Shown here piece by piece: positions 33,264-44,250 of a DNA stretch of 64,000 nucleotides (position 1 is its first letter; each line of letters starts with the position of its first letter). A program made the translations under genes and the position numbers. The notes under the pieces are model-generated. The model saw only the letters and a program-made list of their open reading frames with translations, was not told the DNA's origin and did not search any database. The stretch spans positions 3,348,001 through 3,412,000 of the forward strand of contig JARKIF010000002.1 of NCBI GenBank assembly GCA_029378245.1, written 5' to 3'. This DNA is from Roridomyces roridus. Taxonomy: Eukaryota > Basidiomycota > Agaricomycetes > Agaricales > Mycenaceae.

Positions 33264-33656
33264 CTAGTACCAGTCGGCGCAGACACCGGGATGGACAGGA
33301 ACGTGCTTCTTCGGCTTCTTTGCCAAAGCCAAAGCCCTCTTGACGCGCTCAGCGAGGCCCATGCCCTCCTTATCCTGCGGCGGGTCGTGCTTGGCTGCTC
33401 TGATCTTGGCCAGGTCGACGGGCGGTGCACCGCGTTTGGGGCGCGGGAGGATGGCGTTGGAGCCGAGCGAGGGTGCAGGGTACGTCAGGGCGTCGACCGG
33501 GAAGGGCGTTGGGAGGATGGACGAGGCGGCCGAGGGTGCTGCTGAGGTGGCAGACTCGGCGGCAGAGGTGCTGCTGCCAGTGCGTCGGCGGCTTGGCTTG
33601 GTGTCGCTGGACGAGCGGCCAGAACGCAGACTGACGGATGCGAGAGACATGGGCAT
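33264..33656 (-). CDS. Small hypothetical protein (130 aa)
   Basis: A single uninterrupted frame, MPMSLASVSLRSG... to a stop at 33264. Ser/Ala-rich N-terminal half (SSSDTKPSRRRTGSS, SAAPSAASS), then a Pro-rich linker, and a basic, helical C-terminus (AERVKRALALAKKPKKH) ending PGVCADWY. The composition change and the conserved-looking end suggest a real small gene, but I recognise no domain. Starts at 33656 or 33650 are both possible. The region upstream (33.66-34.20 kb) has no gene. Confidence 0.5.
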   Translation of the reverse strand: MPMSLASVSLRSGRSSSDTKPSRRRTGSSTSAAESATSAAPSAASSILPTPFPVDALTYPAPSLGSNAILPRPKRGAPPVDLAKIRAAKHDPPQDKEGMGLAERVKRALALAKKPKKHVPVHPGVCADWY

Positions 33657-34303
33657 GAAGTAGGCGCTTGTCGTTATAAGAGGAGGAGGAGGTCGTGAAC
33701 AAGATCGTGGATGCTAGGAGGCTGGCACAACAAAGCCTCACATTCATTCCCATCAACATTCACTTCCGCGGTCGTCTTCTCGCATTCATTCAGTGGGGCT
33801 TTGAAGAAGGCAGCAGAGGAAAAGAAGCAATCCATCTGCTCGGCAACGTGGATCGGTGTTTTCGGCGCCGACCTCCAGACTCCACATGATGCATGCCTCG
33901 TTCATCAGACGCCCTTGTTCACGACAATACTGAGATCGAACCCTATGTTAAAGGGGACGAATACAAGTCTGGTCCTCGTCGACGGTCAGGCATATCCTGG
34001 GACATTTTTTACAGTCTTGCGCCGGGTCAACGTTGAATATTGATGTCAATTTGAATATGGTTGAATGGCCTTTACGGGTTCCGAGTCTTAAAAATTTATT
34101 TTTAAGCTCGGTATTGAAGTCAAGATCTTCCAGCCTTCAGTGCTCAAGAATTTGGACAGCTGGAAAGTGGTAATGGCGGGCACCCAAACAAAAGGATGGG
34201 AGTGCCTTATACCTCGGGCTCGAGTCGAACGAGCGACTTCTGCTTGAGAATGGTGGTGATTAACATCAACAGCCCGCAGATGTGGGTGCGCCCACCACCA
34301 AGA
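33657..34303. other. Intergenic, ending in a split tRNA-like repeat
   Basis: No gene seen from 33.66 to 34.20 kb. At 34211-34303 a minus-strand tRNA-like repeat (T-arm GCTCG-TTCGACT-CGAGC, third stem TCTGC/GCAGA, D-like GGTGGG..CCCACC) is cut in its 5' part by the copia element; its continuation starts at 39413. Confidence 0.6.
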
Positions 34304-34563
34304 TGTAGAAATTTGGGGGATGTAATTCTATATTCAAGCTAACTACGTCAAGGCTTTTATACCTTTACAGAGAACAATAGAACAAATAATCTACAAAGTA
34401 GGAGTCATATAGAAAGTAGTAGAACAATAGAGAATAGCAACAAGTGGAGCGACGAAGTGGAGTGTTGCCATAGTTCAGCTATGGCTATGTTCGGGCATGC
34501 CTCGGGCATGTTCGACAACGGGCTGTGCGCAGCCTCGTGCTCGGTTTGCTCCAACTTCCAACA
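34304..34563 (-). repeat. Copia 3' LTR
   Basis: 260 bp; with respect to the minus-strand element this is the downstream LTR. Matches 39153-39412. Confidence 0.9.
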
Positions 34564-34570
34564 CTCCCCC

Positions 34571-37500
34571 TCAAACCGAAGTCAGTCCCAGCAATTGGAC
34601 CAGTGGTTTGAACTTGAAAGCGGCCAGCGCCTTCGTGAAAATATCCGCCGTCATCTCTGCGGTCGGACGGTAGACAACCTCCAGTTTCCCAGTTTCGATC
34701 TGCTCGCGAATAAAGTGGTAACGAATGTCAATGTGCTTCGTTCGAGCGTGAAATTGACCGAGTTCGGCATGTGCGAGAGCAATGGCCGATTGGTTGTCGT
34801 TGTAAATGATGAAGGGGAAATTTATGGTTCCAAAGAGTTCGGCCAGAAAATATCTGAACCAGATAGCCTCCTTGGCAGTGTACGTGATTGCAATGTATTC
34901 AGCTTCCGTCGTGGAAAGTGAAACGATCTCTTGTTGTTTGGATGACCAAGATACGGCAGCGCCGTTCAAAATAAATGTGTATCCTGAGATTGCCTTTCTG
35001 TTCTCCAGTGACATCCCGTCGGCATCCGCAAAAATATCCAACCCAAGTGTTGTGTCAGATGAACTGTATCTGAGTGCAAGGGTTCGAGTGCCCTTCAAAT
35101 ATTGGAGTACGCGCTTGGCGGCGTTCCAATGCGGTAAGCCGGGATTGTCCACAAATTTGGATAAGATGCAGACTGTAAAAGCTAAGTCTGGTCGAGTAGC
35201 TGTTGATAGCCAGACTAGTCCTCCAACGAGCTCGCGGTACGGAATATTGCGCATGTCCGCGGCGGTGGTTGAGTCGGTAGGACATTGGTCTCGGCTCAGT
35301 TGAACAGTAGGGTCTAGAGGAACGGATACTGTCTTGCAGTCCGTCATGTTGAATTTCGCCAGCAACGAGTCAATGTACGTTGTCTGCGATAATTCCAATG
35401 TTCCCTTCTCGCGATCGCGTTTGACTTCCATCCCGAGTAACCAGCTGATCGGTCCGAGCATGGTAATCTTGAACATCTCGGCGATCTGTTGTTGAATTTC
35501 GTCGATGAATGCTGGTGAGTTCCCAGTAATGGTGCTGTCGTCGATATGAATGGAAAGAAGCGCGATGTCGTTCCCACGAACAACGCGATAGACAGCGTGA
35601 TCAGAATGGAAAGGGTGGATGCCAAGGGTTCCGAGAGAACTCGTAAGTTTCTCATACCACTTGCGGCTCGATTGTTTCAATCCGTAGATTGTACGTTGCA
35701 GTCGGATCACTTCGTCCGAATTGCCGTTTGAATAATGTGGAGCTTGCTCCATATAAATTTCTTCGTCAGGTGAAAATTCGCCGTTGAGGAATGCCGCCGA
35801 GAAATCAAACACTTTGATATCCCAGTCGTAACGTGCGGCTATTGCGAGGATGGTGCGTAGAGATGCCATTTTGGCCGTAGGAGAGAAGGTTTCAAAGTAA
35901 TCCACGCCAGGGACTTGAGTGAACCCTCGAGCGACGAGTCGAGCCTTGTACTTGTCAATTTCGCCGTTGGCTTTGCGTTTGATCCGTAAAGCCCATTTAG
36001 ATCCGACGACGTTCCGGCCAGCCGGACGTCTGACTAATCCATTACCAAATGTGCCCGTTCTCTTCATCGCTTCCATCTCTGCATCCATCGCGGCCTTGAA
36101 CTCTGGCCAGTCGTCTCGCGTCTTTGCCTCTTCGACCGTGGGCGAGTCCGACATGCTCCCCATACCAAGATATGCGAATTCCGGCCCTATCTCGTCCAGT
36201 AACGAGTCATCCGTGGCTGCCAGGTGTGCGGCTGCGCGCCTTGTTCTGGTACCTTCCACGATGTTCTTCGGGTCAATATCGCCACAAATGTTGCGTGGAG
36301 CGACCGTCTTCTGCCGTTGGGGTGTATCTGGGGGTGTCGAGAGCGGTGATTCGCTCGGAGGAATGGGATCGGGGTCTACAGGCTCAAGTGCGTGCTGGAT
36401 GCTCTGTGACTCCATCTTCTGCTGACTATTTCCATTCTCCCCCTCATTCAGCACTCTGTACAACTCGCCTCCACTCCGTTTGACGTCGGGAAACCTCACG
36501 CTACGCTCTACGCGTATGGCGCGCGTGTCGGGGTAGTAGATCCGGTGGCCTTCGATGCTGTCAGGGTCAAACCCTAGCCACCGTCCTTCCCTCGATCGTC
36601 CGTCGAGCTTGCCGTTGTCGTCTACGTGTACGGTGACGTGGCAGCCCCATTCGTGAATGTGTCGGAGGTCGGGCATAGTCTTGTGGAATACCTCGTAAGG
36701 TGTCCGTCCGCCAAGAACTCGTGTCGAGGTACGGTTCTTCAGCCAGACTGCGTGTTTGAGTGCTTCTCCCCATAGGTTCCTCGGCAATTCTGCTGCGTGC
36801 AGCATCGCTCGCACCTTCTCAAGAAGCGTGCGATTCACTCGTTCGGCTACTCCATTGTGCTCGGGAGTGTCGTGTACCGAGTATCGTCTTTGTATGCCCT
36901 TCTTCGCGAGATAGTCATCAAATTCCCCATTCTTGTACTCGCCACCGTTGTCGGAATGCAGAATTTTAATCTTGATTCCGTGCTCCGTGCCCCATCGTGC
37001 GTCAACATTCTGGAAGGCTTCGAGCGTCTCGTCCTTGCTGTGCATGAGGACAACGACGGTGTAGCGAGAGGCGTCGTCCGTGAACGACGAGTAGTAATGC
37101 TTCTTCTGGGGTGTTGCGAGCGTCGACGGTCCCCACACGTCGGTGTGAACTTCGTTGCCAACCTCGCTCGATATCTCACGAGCCGTAGCTCTTGAAATGG
37201 GCTTCCTAGTCATCTTGCCGTGCAAGCATGACTTACAATCCTCCGTAGAGGTGCGCCCCGTCTCCTCCAATTCAATCCCAGTGACGTTCTTGGCGAGATT
37301 CTTCGCCACTTCAACAGGAACATGTCCCATGAGCTTATGTAGCTCTTCCGCCGTCGTAACGAGCGGACCAACGTCGGCGAGTTTCGCGTGAACTCCGGAT
37401 GGTGGTGCGCGGACAGTGTACAAGCCACGCGTGAGTGGAATGGTGCCGATGCGTCGATGAGTTGGATCGAATATTCGGCATTCCGCGTCCCTAAATTGAA

Positions 37501-38923
37501 CAGCATAGCCGGCTCTTGTGATGCGTCCGATGGAGATTAGGGTGACGCCTAGGTCGGGTACGTACAATACGTCCCGCAATAAGACTCTGGTCGTTTTGTT
37601 CCGTCCGTCCGGAACTTCAACATGCATATCCCCCGTCCCAAGTGCGTGTAGCATCCTGTTGCCCGCGGCGACAATATCGCGTGGCTGGACTGAGCGGAAA
37701 TTTTGCAGTCTTTCTCTTGACGCCGTCATGTGTTGGCTGGCGCCGGAGTCGTATATTTCGAGTTCTGAGGTCGGGTTGGTGGTGACGGTTGCGGCGATGA
37801 GGTCGTTCGAGGTAAGTGACGCAGTTCTAGTTGACTCGTCCTGTGGTTGTTCGCTACCTCGCGGCTCGGCATCTGCACTCGACGTCGTGGTCTCCGGCAG
37901 AGCCAAACTGTCGTAACAGCCGCCCTCCATCTCCGACGCGTCGTTCTCATGTCCATCAAATTCGTCAAAGTTCAAGTCCACCTCCAATTCCCGCCGGAAC
38001 GCAACCCAGGCCGCCTCCAATTCGTCGGTCCTGGCAACGTTCGCTCGATGTCTGTTTTTCTGATGAGGGCTCTGTCCCTCTCTTCCACCTCCCTTCGCCC
38101 AGCATTCTTTGGAGACGTGTCCCCTCTTGTGGCAGTTGAAACATTCGACCATCGGCTTCTTGAACTTGGACGCAAATTTGTGGTTGTTGCCGCCTCCGTA
38201 GAACGCGGCTTCTTTCTCGCCCTTCGATGTAGGTCTCGCAGCTTTGCGATCGGCCTCATCACTGATCCCTTGTAGAACAGTGTCGGGATCGAGAGTCTTG
38301 CCAAGAAGCGTGGCGGCGCCCGTGAGCGCCGATAGATATGTTTCGTATGATGCGGGTAGGGAGCCCAGGACGATAGCGACAAAATTATCGTCTCCGGGAT
38401 CGGCGGCCATAGCGATGAGGTCCGCCCGAATCGTTTGCAGTTTGTTGAGGTGAGCTTTGACGTCTCCCCCTTCTGCACAACGTTCGTCTTGAAGTTTACG
38501 GCGTAAGTCGACCGTAACCATCTTCGACTTCTTCTCAAATTCGTCCTTCACCCTCATCCACATTGCCCTAGCATTTGCTGCATCCTTCACCTTCAAGAAT
38601 AGCAAGTCAGGAAGAACAGAGGCAAGACCTTGTTTGATGATGGCCTGCTCAGATTTCCAGACACGCCGACGTGCGAAGTAGGCATTCATAGCTGACGTTT
38701 CCGCCGTCGTTGGTGCTGCAGCGTCAGCAACGGTCGGGGCTGATGGTTCCGCCGCCGTGCCCAAGGGTGTATCCTCGAAGTGGTCGCTGAGTCCCGCCGC
38801 GTCCAGCGCGAAGAGAAAACGATCACGGAAGAAGACCCAATTTGTTCCGTCGGCCTTGCAACCAGGGAGCTTCGTGAAGTATTCGCCTAGTTTCGCCGTC
38901 GAGGACAGTGTGTTGGTAGACAT
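34571..38923 (-). CDS. Copia Gag-Pol polyprotein, intact (1,450 aa)
   Basis: One open frame with the Ty1/copia order. Gag-like helical region from about residue 10 to 240; CCHC zinc knuckle (CFNCHKRGHVSKEC) near 260; protease active site DSGAS near 393; integrase zinc site (H-H-C-C, ending CKSCLHGK) near 530-575, with catalytic residues in VHTDVWG, HSDNGGEY and HNGVAERVNR; reverse transcriptase (IKVFDFSAAFLNGE, then IHIDDS in place of the usual YVDD) near 1040-1150; and RNase H (DADGMSLENRKAISGY, STTEAEYIA) near 1310-1380. The Asp-Asp pair of the RT is kept; only the first two residues of the box differ. No frameshift between gag and pol, as is usual for copia elements. Confidence 0.95.
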   Translation of the reverse strand: MSTNTLSSTAKLGEYFTKLPGCKADGTNWVFFRDRFLFALDAAGLSDHFEDTPLGTAAEPSAPTVADAAAPTTAETSAMNAYFARRRVWKSEQAIIKQGLASVLPDLLFLKVKDAANARAMWMRVKDEFEKKSKMVTVDLRRKLQDERCAEGGDVKAHLNKLQTIRADLIAMAADPGDDNFVAIVLGSLPASYETYLSALTGAATLLGKTLDPDTVLQGISDEADRKAARPTSKGEKEAAFYGGGNNHKFASKFKKPMVECFNCHKRGHVSKECWAKGGGREGQSPHQKNRHRANVARTDELEAAWVAFRRELEVDLNFDEFDGHENDASEMEGGCYDSLALPETTTSSADAEPRGSEQPQDESTRTASLTSNDLIAATVTTNPTSELEIYDSGASQHMTASRERLQNFRSVQPRDIVAAGNRMLHALGTGDMHVEVPDGRNKTTRVLLRDVLYVPDLGVTLISIGRITRAGYAVQFRDAECRIFDPTHRRIGTIPLTRGLYTVRAPPSGVHAKLADVGPLVTTAEELHKLMGHVPVEVAKNLAKNVTGIELEETGRTSTEDCKSCLHGKMTRKPISRATAREISSEVGNEVHTDVWGPSTLATPQKKHYYSSFTDDASRYTVVVLMHSKDETLEAFQNVDARWGTEHGIKIKILHSDNGGEYKNGEFDDYLAKKGIQRRYSVHDTPEHNGVAERVNRTLLEKVRAMLHAAELPRNLWGEALKHAVWLKNRTSTRVLGGRTPYEVFHKTMPDLRHIHEWGCHVTVHVDDNGKLDGRSREGRWLGFDPDSIEGHRIYYPDTRAIRVERSVRFPDVKRSGGELYRVLNEGENGNSQQKMESQSIQHALEPVDPDPIPPSESPLSTPPDTPQRQKTVAPRNICGDIDPKNIVEGTRTRRAAAHLAATDDSLLDEIGPEFAYLGMGSMSDSPTVEEAKTRDDWPEFKAAMDAEMEAMKRTGTFGNGLVRRPAGRNVVGSKWALRIKRKANGEIDKYKARLVARGFTQVPGVDYFETFSPTAKMASLRTILAIAARYDWDIKVFDFSAAFLNGEFSPDEEIYMEQAPHYSNGNSDEVIRLQRTIYGLKQSSRKWYEKLTSSLGTLGIHPFHSDHAVYRVVRGNDIALLSIHIDDSTITGNSPAFIDEIQQQIAEMFKITMLGPISWLLGMEVKRDREKGTLELSQTTYIDSLLAKFNMTDCKTVSVPLDPTVQLSRDQCPTDSTTAADMRNIPYRELVGGLVWLSTATRPDLAFTVCILSKFVDNPGLPHWNAAKRVLQYLKGTRTLALRYSSSDTTLGLDIFADADGMSLENRKAISGYTFILNGAAVSWSSKQQEIVSLSTTEAEYIAITYTAKEAIWFRYFLAELFGTINFPFIIYNDNQSAIALAHAELGQFHARTKHIDIRYHFIREQIETGKLEVVYRPTAEMTADIFTKALAAFKFKPLVQLLGLTSV

Positions 38924-39152
38924 GATGAGGTCAGGTCACAGAGAGTCAAGATTCAAGTAAGCACAGATACGTATATCTGTAAAACAAATGTGAGTGATTT
39001 AAAATCGGTTCGTAAACCCTATAAGCTTGATGTCGTCGAGTCCAGCTCGAGTCAATATGCGCTAGATCCTGAAAGTCAGTAGTTAGCCTTGAACGGTTCA
39101 GGCTGATGAGGATGGTTCAGGCACGAGGTATCAGCGTCGGGGGCCAATAACC

Positions 39153-39412
39153 TGTAGAAATTTGGGGGATGTAATTCTATATTCAAGCTAACTACGTCAA
39201 GGCTTTTATACCTTTACAGAGAACAATAGAACAAATAATCTACAAAGTAGGAGTCATATAGAAAGTAGTAGAACAATAGAGAATAGCAACAAGTGGAGCG
39301 ACGAAGTGGAGTGTTGCCATAGTTCAGCTATGGCTATGTTCGGGCATGCCTCGGGCATGTTCGACAACGGGCTGTGCGCAGCCTCGTGCTCGGTTTGCTC
39401 CAACTTCCAACA
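39153..39412 (-). repeat. Copia 5' LTR
   Basis: 260 bp, upstream LTR of the minus-strand element; it should carry the promoter. The adjoining internal sequence (minus strand GGTTATTGGCCC, 39141-39152) is where a primer-binding site is expected. Confidence 0.9.
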
Positions 39413-41031
39413 CAAGATATACTTGTTTCTGCATGAGTCTGTTATATCCATCACGGAATTGACGTCGAAGTCGGACGTCGAGTTGGCGAGGGTCGGGGAC
39501 TCACTGTCCTGGGCATGGGTAGCAAAGGTTCCTGCTGCTTCATTTGAATCCGAAAGATGCTAGGATTCAGTGTCGAAAGCCCGGTTCGCAACACACTGTC
39601 AAGGTGAAGGCTACATGGCTTTGAACCATCTCCAAAGGCTCTTCTTCGCGGAAAAAAATGTACTTTAACATCATCACGCCATGAGTCAGGCTCGAATCGT
39701 ACGAGCGCCGTCCGCTCCATACCCCACACCTGACTGAAGAATGTGCCGAGGGACGCGACCCACCGCTGAGTCTCAATTTGGGCATGCGAAATCGAGCAAG
39801 GTGAATCTCTTCCATGAATATATTATACGCCCGGCAAAGAAAGGCTCGGAGGGGTCTTATGGTTCGCATCTGAATTGAGCCAAGAAGCCGGGGATGGTCC
39901 AGGCACCAACGCGAGTGCCGTCCATTTTCCACAGTCTTGCACTGTCGAAAAGATTGACCAACCTCCGATTGTTATCCAAAACAAATTCGAGGCGTCTGAA
40001 ATCAACTACAGTCCAGTCAAGTTTCTACCGTTGTGAACGATTATCCAACTTGAGTTGATCTTTGGGCCCGGTCGCGAATGTGAAGTCAAGACCTCCCTTT
40101 GAGCAAACTTCCGGATCCTCAGGCTTCTCATAAAGTGGAAAATCCAGGAACTCAACATTGTTGAAAGTCGTCCGGTATCAAGTGTCGAGTGGCTCCCGAG
40201 CAAAGAGAAAAAAGTTTGGGACCGGCTGTCCAATAGCTCGGGCTCGAGTCGAACGAGTGACTTCTGCTTGAAGTTTACCTCAGCTATCAGCAACAGCTCG
40301 CAGATGTGGGTGGCACCCACCACCGAGTTATACTTGTGTCCGCAGAGTCTGTTATACTCAACACGGAATTCGGTCGAAATTCCCACGGTTGAAAGTATTC
40401 AGTCGGCAAGAGCCGAGGAGCTCTACCATGAGCAACGGGTATCATCTTAGTGCTTCATTTCACAGGAGAGGCCAAGGTTCTCGAGCCCAAAACAACTTTC
40501 AAGGTGCCGGCTCTAGCGCTGGAGTCAAGCAGAAACCTGGAAATTCGTCTCAAATTTTCAAATTTTCTCCCTTCGTTGGCTTTGAAATCAAGCCCACAGG
40601 CTCTTCTTCGCGGAAAAAGAATAACAAGAAATACACATGACTCGGGCTCGAATCGAACGAGCGCCGTCCGCTCCCAGTGAGACACTAGACCACCATGAAT
40701 CTGCTGAAGGACGCGACCCACCGCCGAGTCTCGATGTAGGTCTGAACTTTAGAATTCACTCTTTTTTGTCCAACGGGTGAACAAAAAATCTGAAACCGTT
40801 TGCAGAAATCCCCATGGCTGGCTCCGAATCGAACGAATACCAACTCTGAGCAAATTGACACCCAGATTCAGCGTCTGCAGTTAGTCTCACCAGGTTTGAG
40901 AATGGCCAGATCTCGGCAACAGGTTCAAGAAACTAATGCACACATTATACTACGAATGATTATCCACTACGCCGTCCATTTTCCACTGTTCCAAGAAAGC
41001 AAGTCAGTAGTCCGCACATCTACACCTCATC
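39413..41031 (-). repeat. Intergenic with three tRNA-like repeats
   Basis: After the end of the split repeat, minus-strand copies lie at about 39684-39774, 40235-40328 and 40636-40734. The 40636 copy folds best: acceptor GACTCGG/CCGAGTC (7 of 7), third stem CGTCC/GGACG and T-arm GCTCG-TTCGATT-CGAGC, 92 nt in all. The 39684 copy has the same third stem and GACTCAG/CTGACTC (6 of 7). The 40235 copy uses TCTGC/GCAGA. A T-arm remnant lies near 40822. No gene seen. Confidence 0.65.
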
Positions 41032-42668
41032 TCAATCCAAACCCGCCAACCCACCCGGTCTCACATCAACAATCATCGCCCCCTTCTCCAACTTGGTCTT
41101 GACAAACTCCCTCATCTCACACGGCACCCAAGGCCTCCAACTCCCCGCCCCCTCCGTATGTGCATCCCACCTCTCCCACACAATCCACTTGGCAAAGCTC
41201 ACACGCGTGAGCAGCGGTGCGCGGCTGGGCGTCGCAAGTGCGGATACAATGAGCGAGCGTTGGAAGGGGAGGTCCCAGAGGAAGGGATGCATCTCGATGA
41301 CGGACCCCGAGCCTATATGGATCCGAAATTCACAGAGCTGCAGAGGCGCGGGGGCAGCACCCCATCGCGCTCCTATGCGTTCCACCTCTGCTCGAAAGGA
41401 CTCTGCAGTATAAAGCGGTGGTCCCTCGGAGGACGAAAAGTTCACATGCGTATAATCCAGTAGGAGTACCCGCAGCTGGGGGAATCGTTTGTGGAATTCG
41501 GGCAGCGCGGAGTACATGTGGTCGTGGATGTTGAGCTCCGTGAGCGTGCTCCTCGCAAGGAGGAGCGGCGCCAGCTCCTTGGCCGTGAACAGCGGGAGGA
41601 CAGGGTTGTGGTAGACGTCCCCGTTCCATTGTCGCATTTCGCGTCCGGAGAGGGAGACGGTGCGCAACGTCGGCCGTCCAAAGTGCTTCAGTAGGGTGGG
41701 CGGGATCGTTAGCGTGGTTAATTTCGGTAGACTGTTGGGTCGGAGTGCGTCTGCGGGAATCGGGAACTGCGGATTGATGGAGATGCAGTGTATAATGAGG
41801 TCGGTGATGGAAGGAGACTGGGAGAGGAATTTGAAGAGGACCGAGTCGCAGGTGGACTCGACATTGTGCAGCTCAAGAACGCGCAGATCGGGATGCTTCT
41901 TTCTCAAGAAGTGGTCGCTGAACGGCCAGCTGTCGGTGCGGAACGTCTCGACGTTTTGGAGGAACATGATTTTGGGAGGGAGGTCGCCGGAGCAGGAGAT
42001 GTACTCGAGATGGCTTAAGCGTAGGGAATTGAGTTGTCTCTCCTCCTTTGCGGAAATGTCGGCGTGAATCGCGCAGGAGCGGATGGACAAGGCGCCGCCC
42101 GTCGAAGAATCTTTGTCGGGAAGCGGAATCTTTTTGAAAGATTTCGTTACCGCAAGAATGAGAGTCTTCGAGATGGGGGTTGATTCCAAATGGATGGACT
42201 CTACGCTGGGCAACTTGCGCACCGCGTTGAGATACAAGCTGAGGAAAGCGCCCCACACACCCTCGTCGCGTCCGATCCAGTCCTTGAACACGACCTCTCG
42301 GACGAATTCAGCGACATCCCTCGAGAGCCGCGAGCTTGGGCCCGAATCGTCGTTGACGAGCCCTCGACAAAAAGGCACCAATCCGGGACTTCTGTCGTGT
42401 CCGGAAAATACGACGGTGTGGTAGATGTGCGAGATGGCGAAAGCGCCAAAGAAGCGGCACACGAGCGCGAGATTAGATAGGACCTTTTTGCAATCTTCGC
42501 GACTGCCGGCCTCGGTCGGCTCAAAGTAGCTGAAAATTTCGAGATAGACCTCGTTGGGGATGGGGGAGAGCTCTCTGCGGCCGATCCTCCGAGTCGGAGC
42601 TACGAGAACAGGTCAAAGGAAGTCACGCAAGACGCAGGATACGCACAGGTCCACTCGAAGCTGCCCAT
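41032..42668 (-). CDS. F-box-like protein, 529 aa
   Basis: Exons 42668-42647 and 42599-41032 (intron of 47 nt; 1,590 nt in total). The N-terminus MGSFEWTSPTRRIGRRELSPIPNEVYLEIFSYFEP then VLSNLALVCRFFGAFA is an F-box-like helix set (Pro, then a Leu/Val-rich helix, then LALVCR). The rest has irregular LRR-like strands (LRLSHLEYISC, HPDLRVLELHN, FPQLRVLLLDYTHV). This is the widespread agaricomycete F-box type, different from both other F-box kinds in this window. The open frame shows no damage. Presumed SCF adaptor; the substrate is unknown. Confidence 0.75.
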
Positions 42669-43452
42669 CCGCGGAAGAAGATGGTGGCTGATGAAAGAGC
42701 GCGAAACGTCACGTCAGTTGTGCTTGTTTGGTCGTTGCTTAGTCAGTGTCACGTCTTTGTCTCTGACCACCACAAACTTCAAAGGCTTGACAACATGAAT
42801 CTTCGGCGCTTCAACGCTGCGTCGTTCGGTATTCTGCTGCTGCGGCCACAAATGATTCCCTCGATTTCATCCGCAGACCGCTCTCTGCTGCGATTCCGCT
42901 GTTTGCTCACTGCTCAGTTGTCGTGACTCGTGGACCAACTACCGGGCCTGCACTTATCTCCAGACCAATGCGTCGAATACACTTCAACAGCACTCTAACA
43001 GCAACTAGCGCATACAATTATGGCTGTTCTACTGCTTGGTCTCGGGTCCGGGGACCAGCAGGCTAGTGCTCCAGTGCCACTAGACCAGTCAATTTATTCC
43101 CCTCCAACAGGACCATCTCGGCCGCTTGTTAATCATCCTACAGCCTCGATATTTGACTTTCCTCGCCCTGCCTTCCGCCAGCACGTTGATTCCTCCGCTC
43201 TTCCCGCCTTGTCTGATCATTGATGGCTATCGCTACACAAACTTGCCCAACCGAGATGCCCTACGTGTTCGAGCAAATTCTAGAGTCAAGATACTGCTTT
43301 CGACGCTGATGCCCTGCGGCGGGGTCAGCTGCAGTCGGGATGACTGCAAGTCGCGTCACCCTGATTGGGTTTCCTTATTTGGATTTCCGTGGACCATAAA
43401 GACGGCGTCCGGGAGTACCAGGTACTCAATACGACAACCAAAGCCCACTACC
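42669..43452. promoter_or_regulatory. Divergent intergenic region between the F-box and GST genes
   Basis: About 780 bp between two divergent starts, so it should hold both promoters. I see no clear TATA box or known site. The GST frame is open upstream to 43126, but the GST-like sequence begins at 43453. Confidence 0.35.
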
Positions 43453-44250
43453 ATGTCACGACACTCTTCACGACCCGCAGCACCCATCATCACGCTTTAC
43501 GATCTGAAATCCGCAGGCCCGATCCCCCAACCATGGGCTCCCAACATCTGGCGAATTCGATTCATCCTCAACTATAAACGCCTTCGCTATCGTACCGCCT
43601 GGGTCGAGTTCCCCGACGTCGAAGCCACGCTCCGCGCCATCGGCGCCCCGCCCAGCGCCTCCCGTAGCGACGGCCGCCCAATCTACACCCTCCCTGTCAT
43701 CGTCGACCCAACGCGCAACCCCCGCGCACCGCAAATCCTCTCCAACCCCAACAACATCGCCGAGTACCTCGAAGCCTCATACCCCGCACGCCCCGTGTTC
43801 CCCGAAGGCACGCGTGCCATGCAGACACTCTTCGTGCATTACATCCAGGAAGTGTTCGTCAAGCCTCTACTTCCCATCATGGTGCCCCTCAGCCATCAGG
43901 GCCTCCCGGCTCGTAGTCAGTCGCACTTCCGCCCTGGCGCGCCGGGCTATGCGAGCCCGCATTCGGGGTCAGGCCTATCCCTGCCTGGCCCGCAACGCGA
44001 GCAGGCGTGGCGTTCCGTGAAGGAGCAGTTTGATTTCATGGCGATGATTTTGGACAAGAACGTGGGCGATGGAGATGGTGTCGTCGTCTGCGGCAATGAA
44101 GTCAGCTATGCAGACTTTGCGTTGTGTTCTGTGTTGATTTGGATTCAACGCGTTGCGGCGCATGATGGGTGGATGAGGATCAGGGAGTGGAATGGTGGGA
44201 GGTGGGTTCGGTTGTGGGAGCGTTGCAAGGCGTATATGGATGAGTATTGA
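43453..44250 (+). CDS. Glutathione S-transferase, etherase-like (265 aa)
   Basis: Starts at ATG 43453 (ACCATGTC context). The N-terminal thioredoxin-fold half has ITLYDLKSAG, WAPNIWRIRFILNYKRLRY, YTLPVIVDP (the cis-Pro turn) and the Ser-containing SNPNNIAEYLEASYP; the C-terminal helical half ends DFALCSVLIWIQRV and WERCKAYMDEY. The spacing and the PW[x]PN[x]W[x]xRFxLNYK block resemble fungal etherase-like GSTs, cytosolic enzymes that conjugate glutathione or cleave ether bonds in aromatic compounds. Substrate and subclass cannot be fixed from the sequence alone. No intron is needed, although an in-frame one in the Pro/Ser-rich stretch near 43.92 kb cannot be excluded. Confidence 0.8.
   Translation: MSRHSSRPAAPIITLYDLKSAGPIPQPWAPNIWRIRFILNYKRLRYRTAWVEFPDVEATLRAIGAPPSASRSDGRPIYTLPVIVDPTRNPRAPQILSNPNNIAEYLEASYPARPVFPEGTRAMQTLFVHYIQEVFVKPLLPIMVPLSHQGLPARSQSHFRPGAPGYASPHSGSGLSLPGPQREQAWRSVKEQFDFMAMILDKNVGDGDGVVVCGNEVSYADFALCSVLIWIQRVAAHDGWMRIREWNGGRWVRLWERCKAYMDEY

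Larger units (their letters stand above)
34304..39412 (-). mobile_element. Full-length Ty1/copia LTR retrotransposon, 5,109 bp
   Basis: The two 260-bp LTRs (34304-34563 and 39153-39412) appear identical by eye, begin TGTAGAAATT and end CCAACA on the plus strand. The target duplication CAAGA is exact (34299-34303 and 39413-39417). Transcription is from the minus strand, so the right LTR is the 5' LTR. A polypurine tract (minus strand GAGGGGGAG, 34564-34572) abuts the 3' LTR. One gag-pol frame is intact. Intact coding plus matching LTRs suggests recent, possibly ongoing activity. Confidence 0.95.

Noticed and set aside
31868..33430. Long frames at 32123-32728 and 32894-33430 (minus) as single-exon genes
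   Set aside because: They read across apparent introns and frame changes; only fragments look like real protein.
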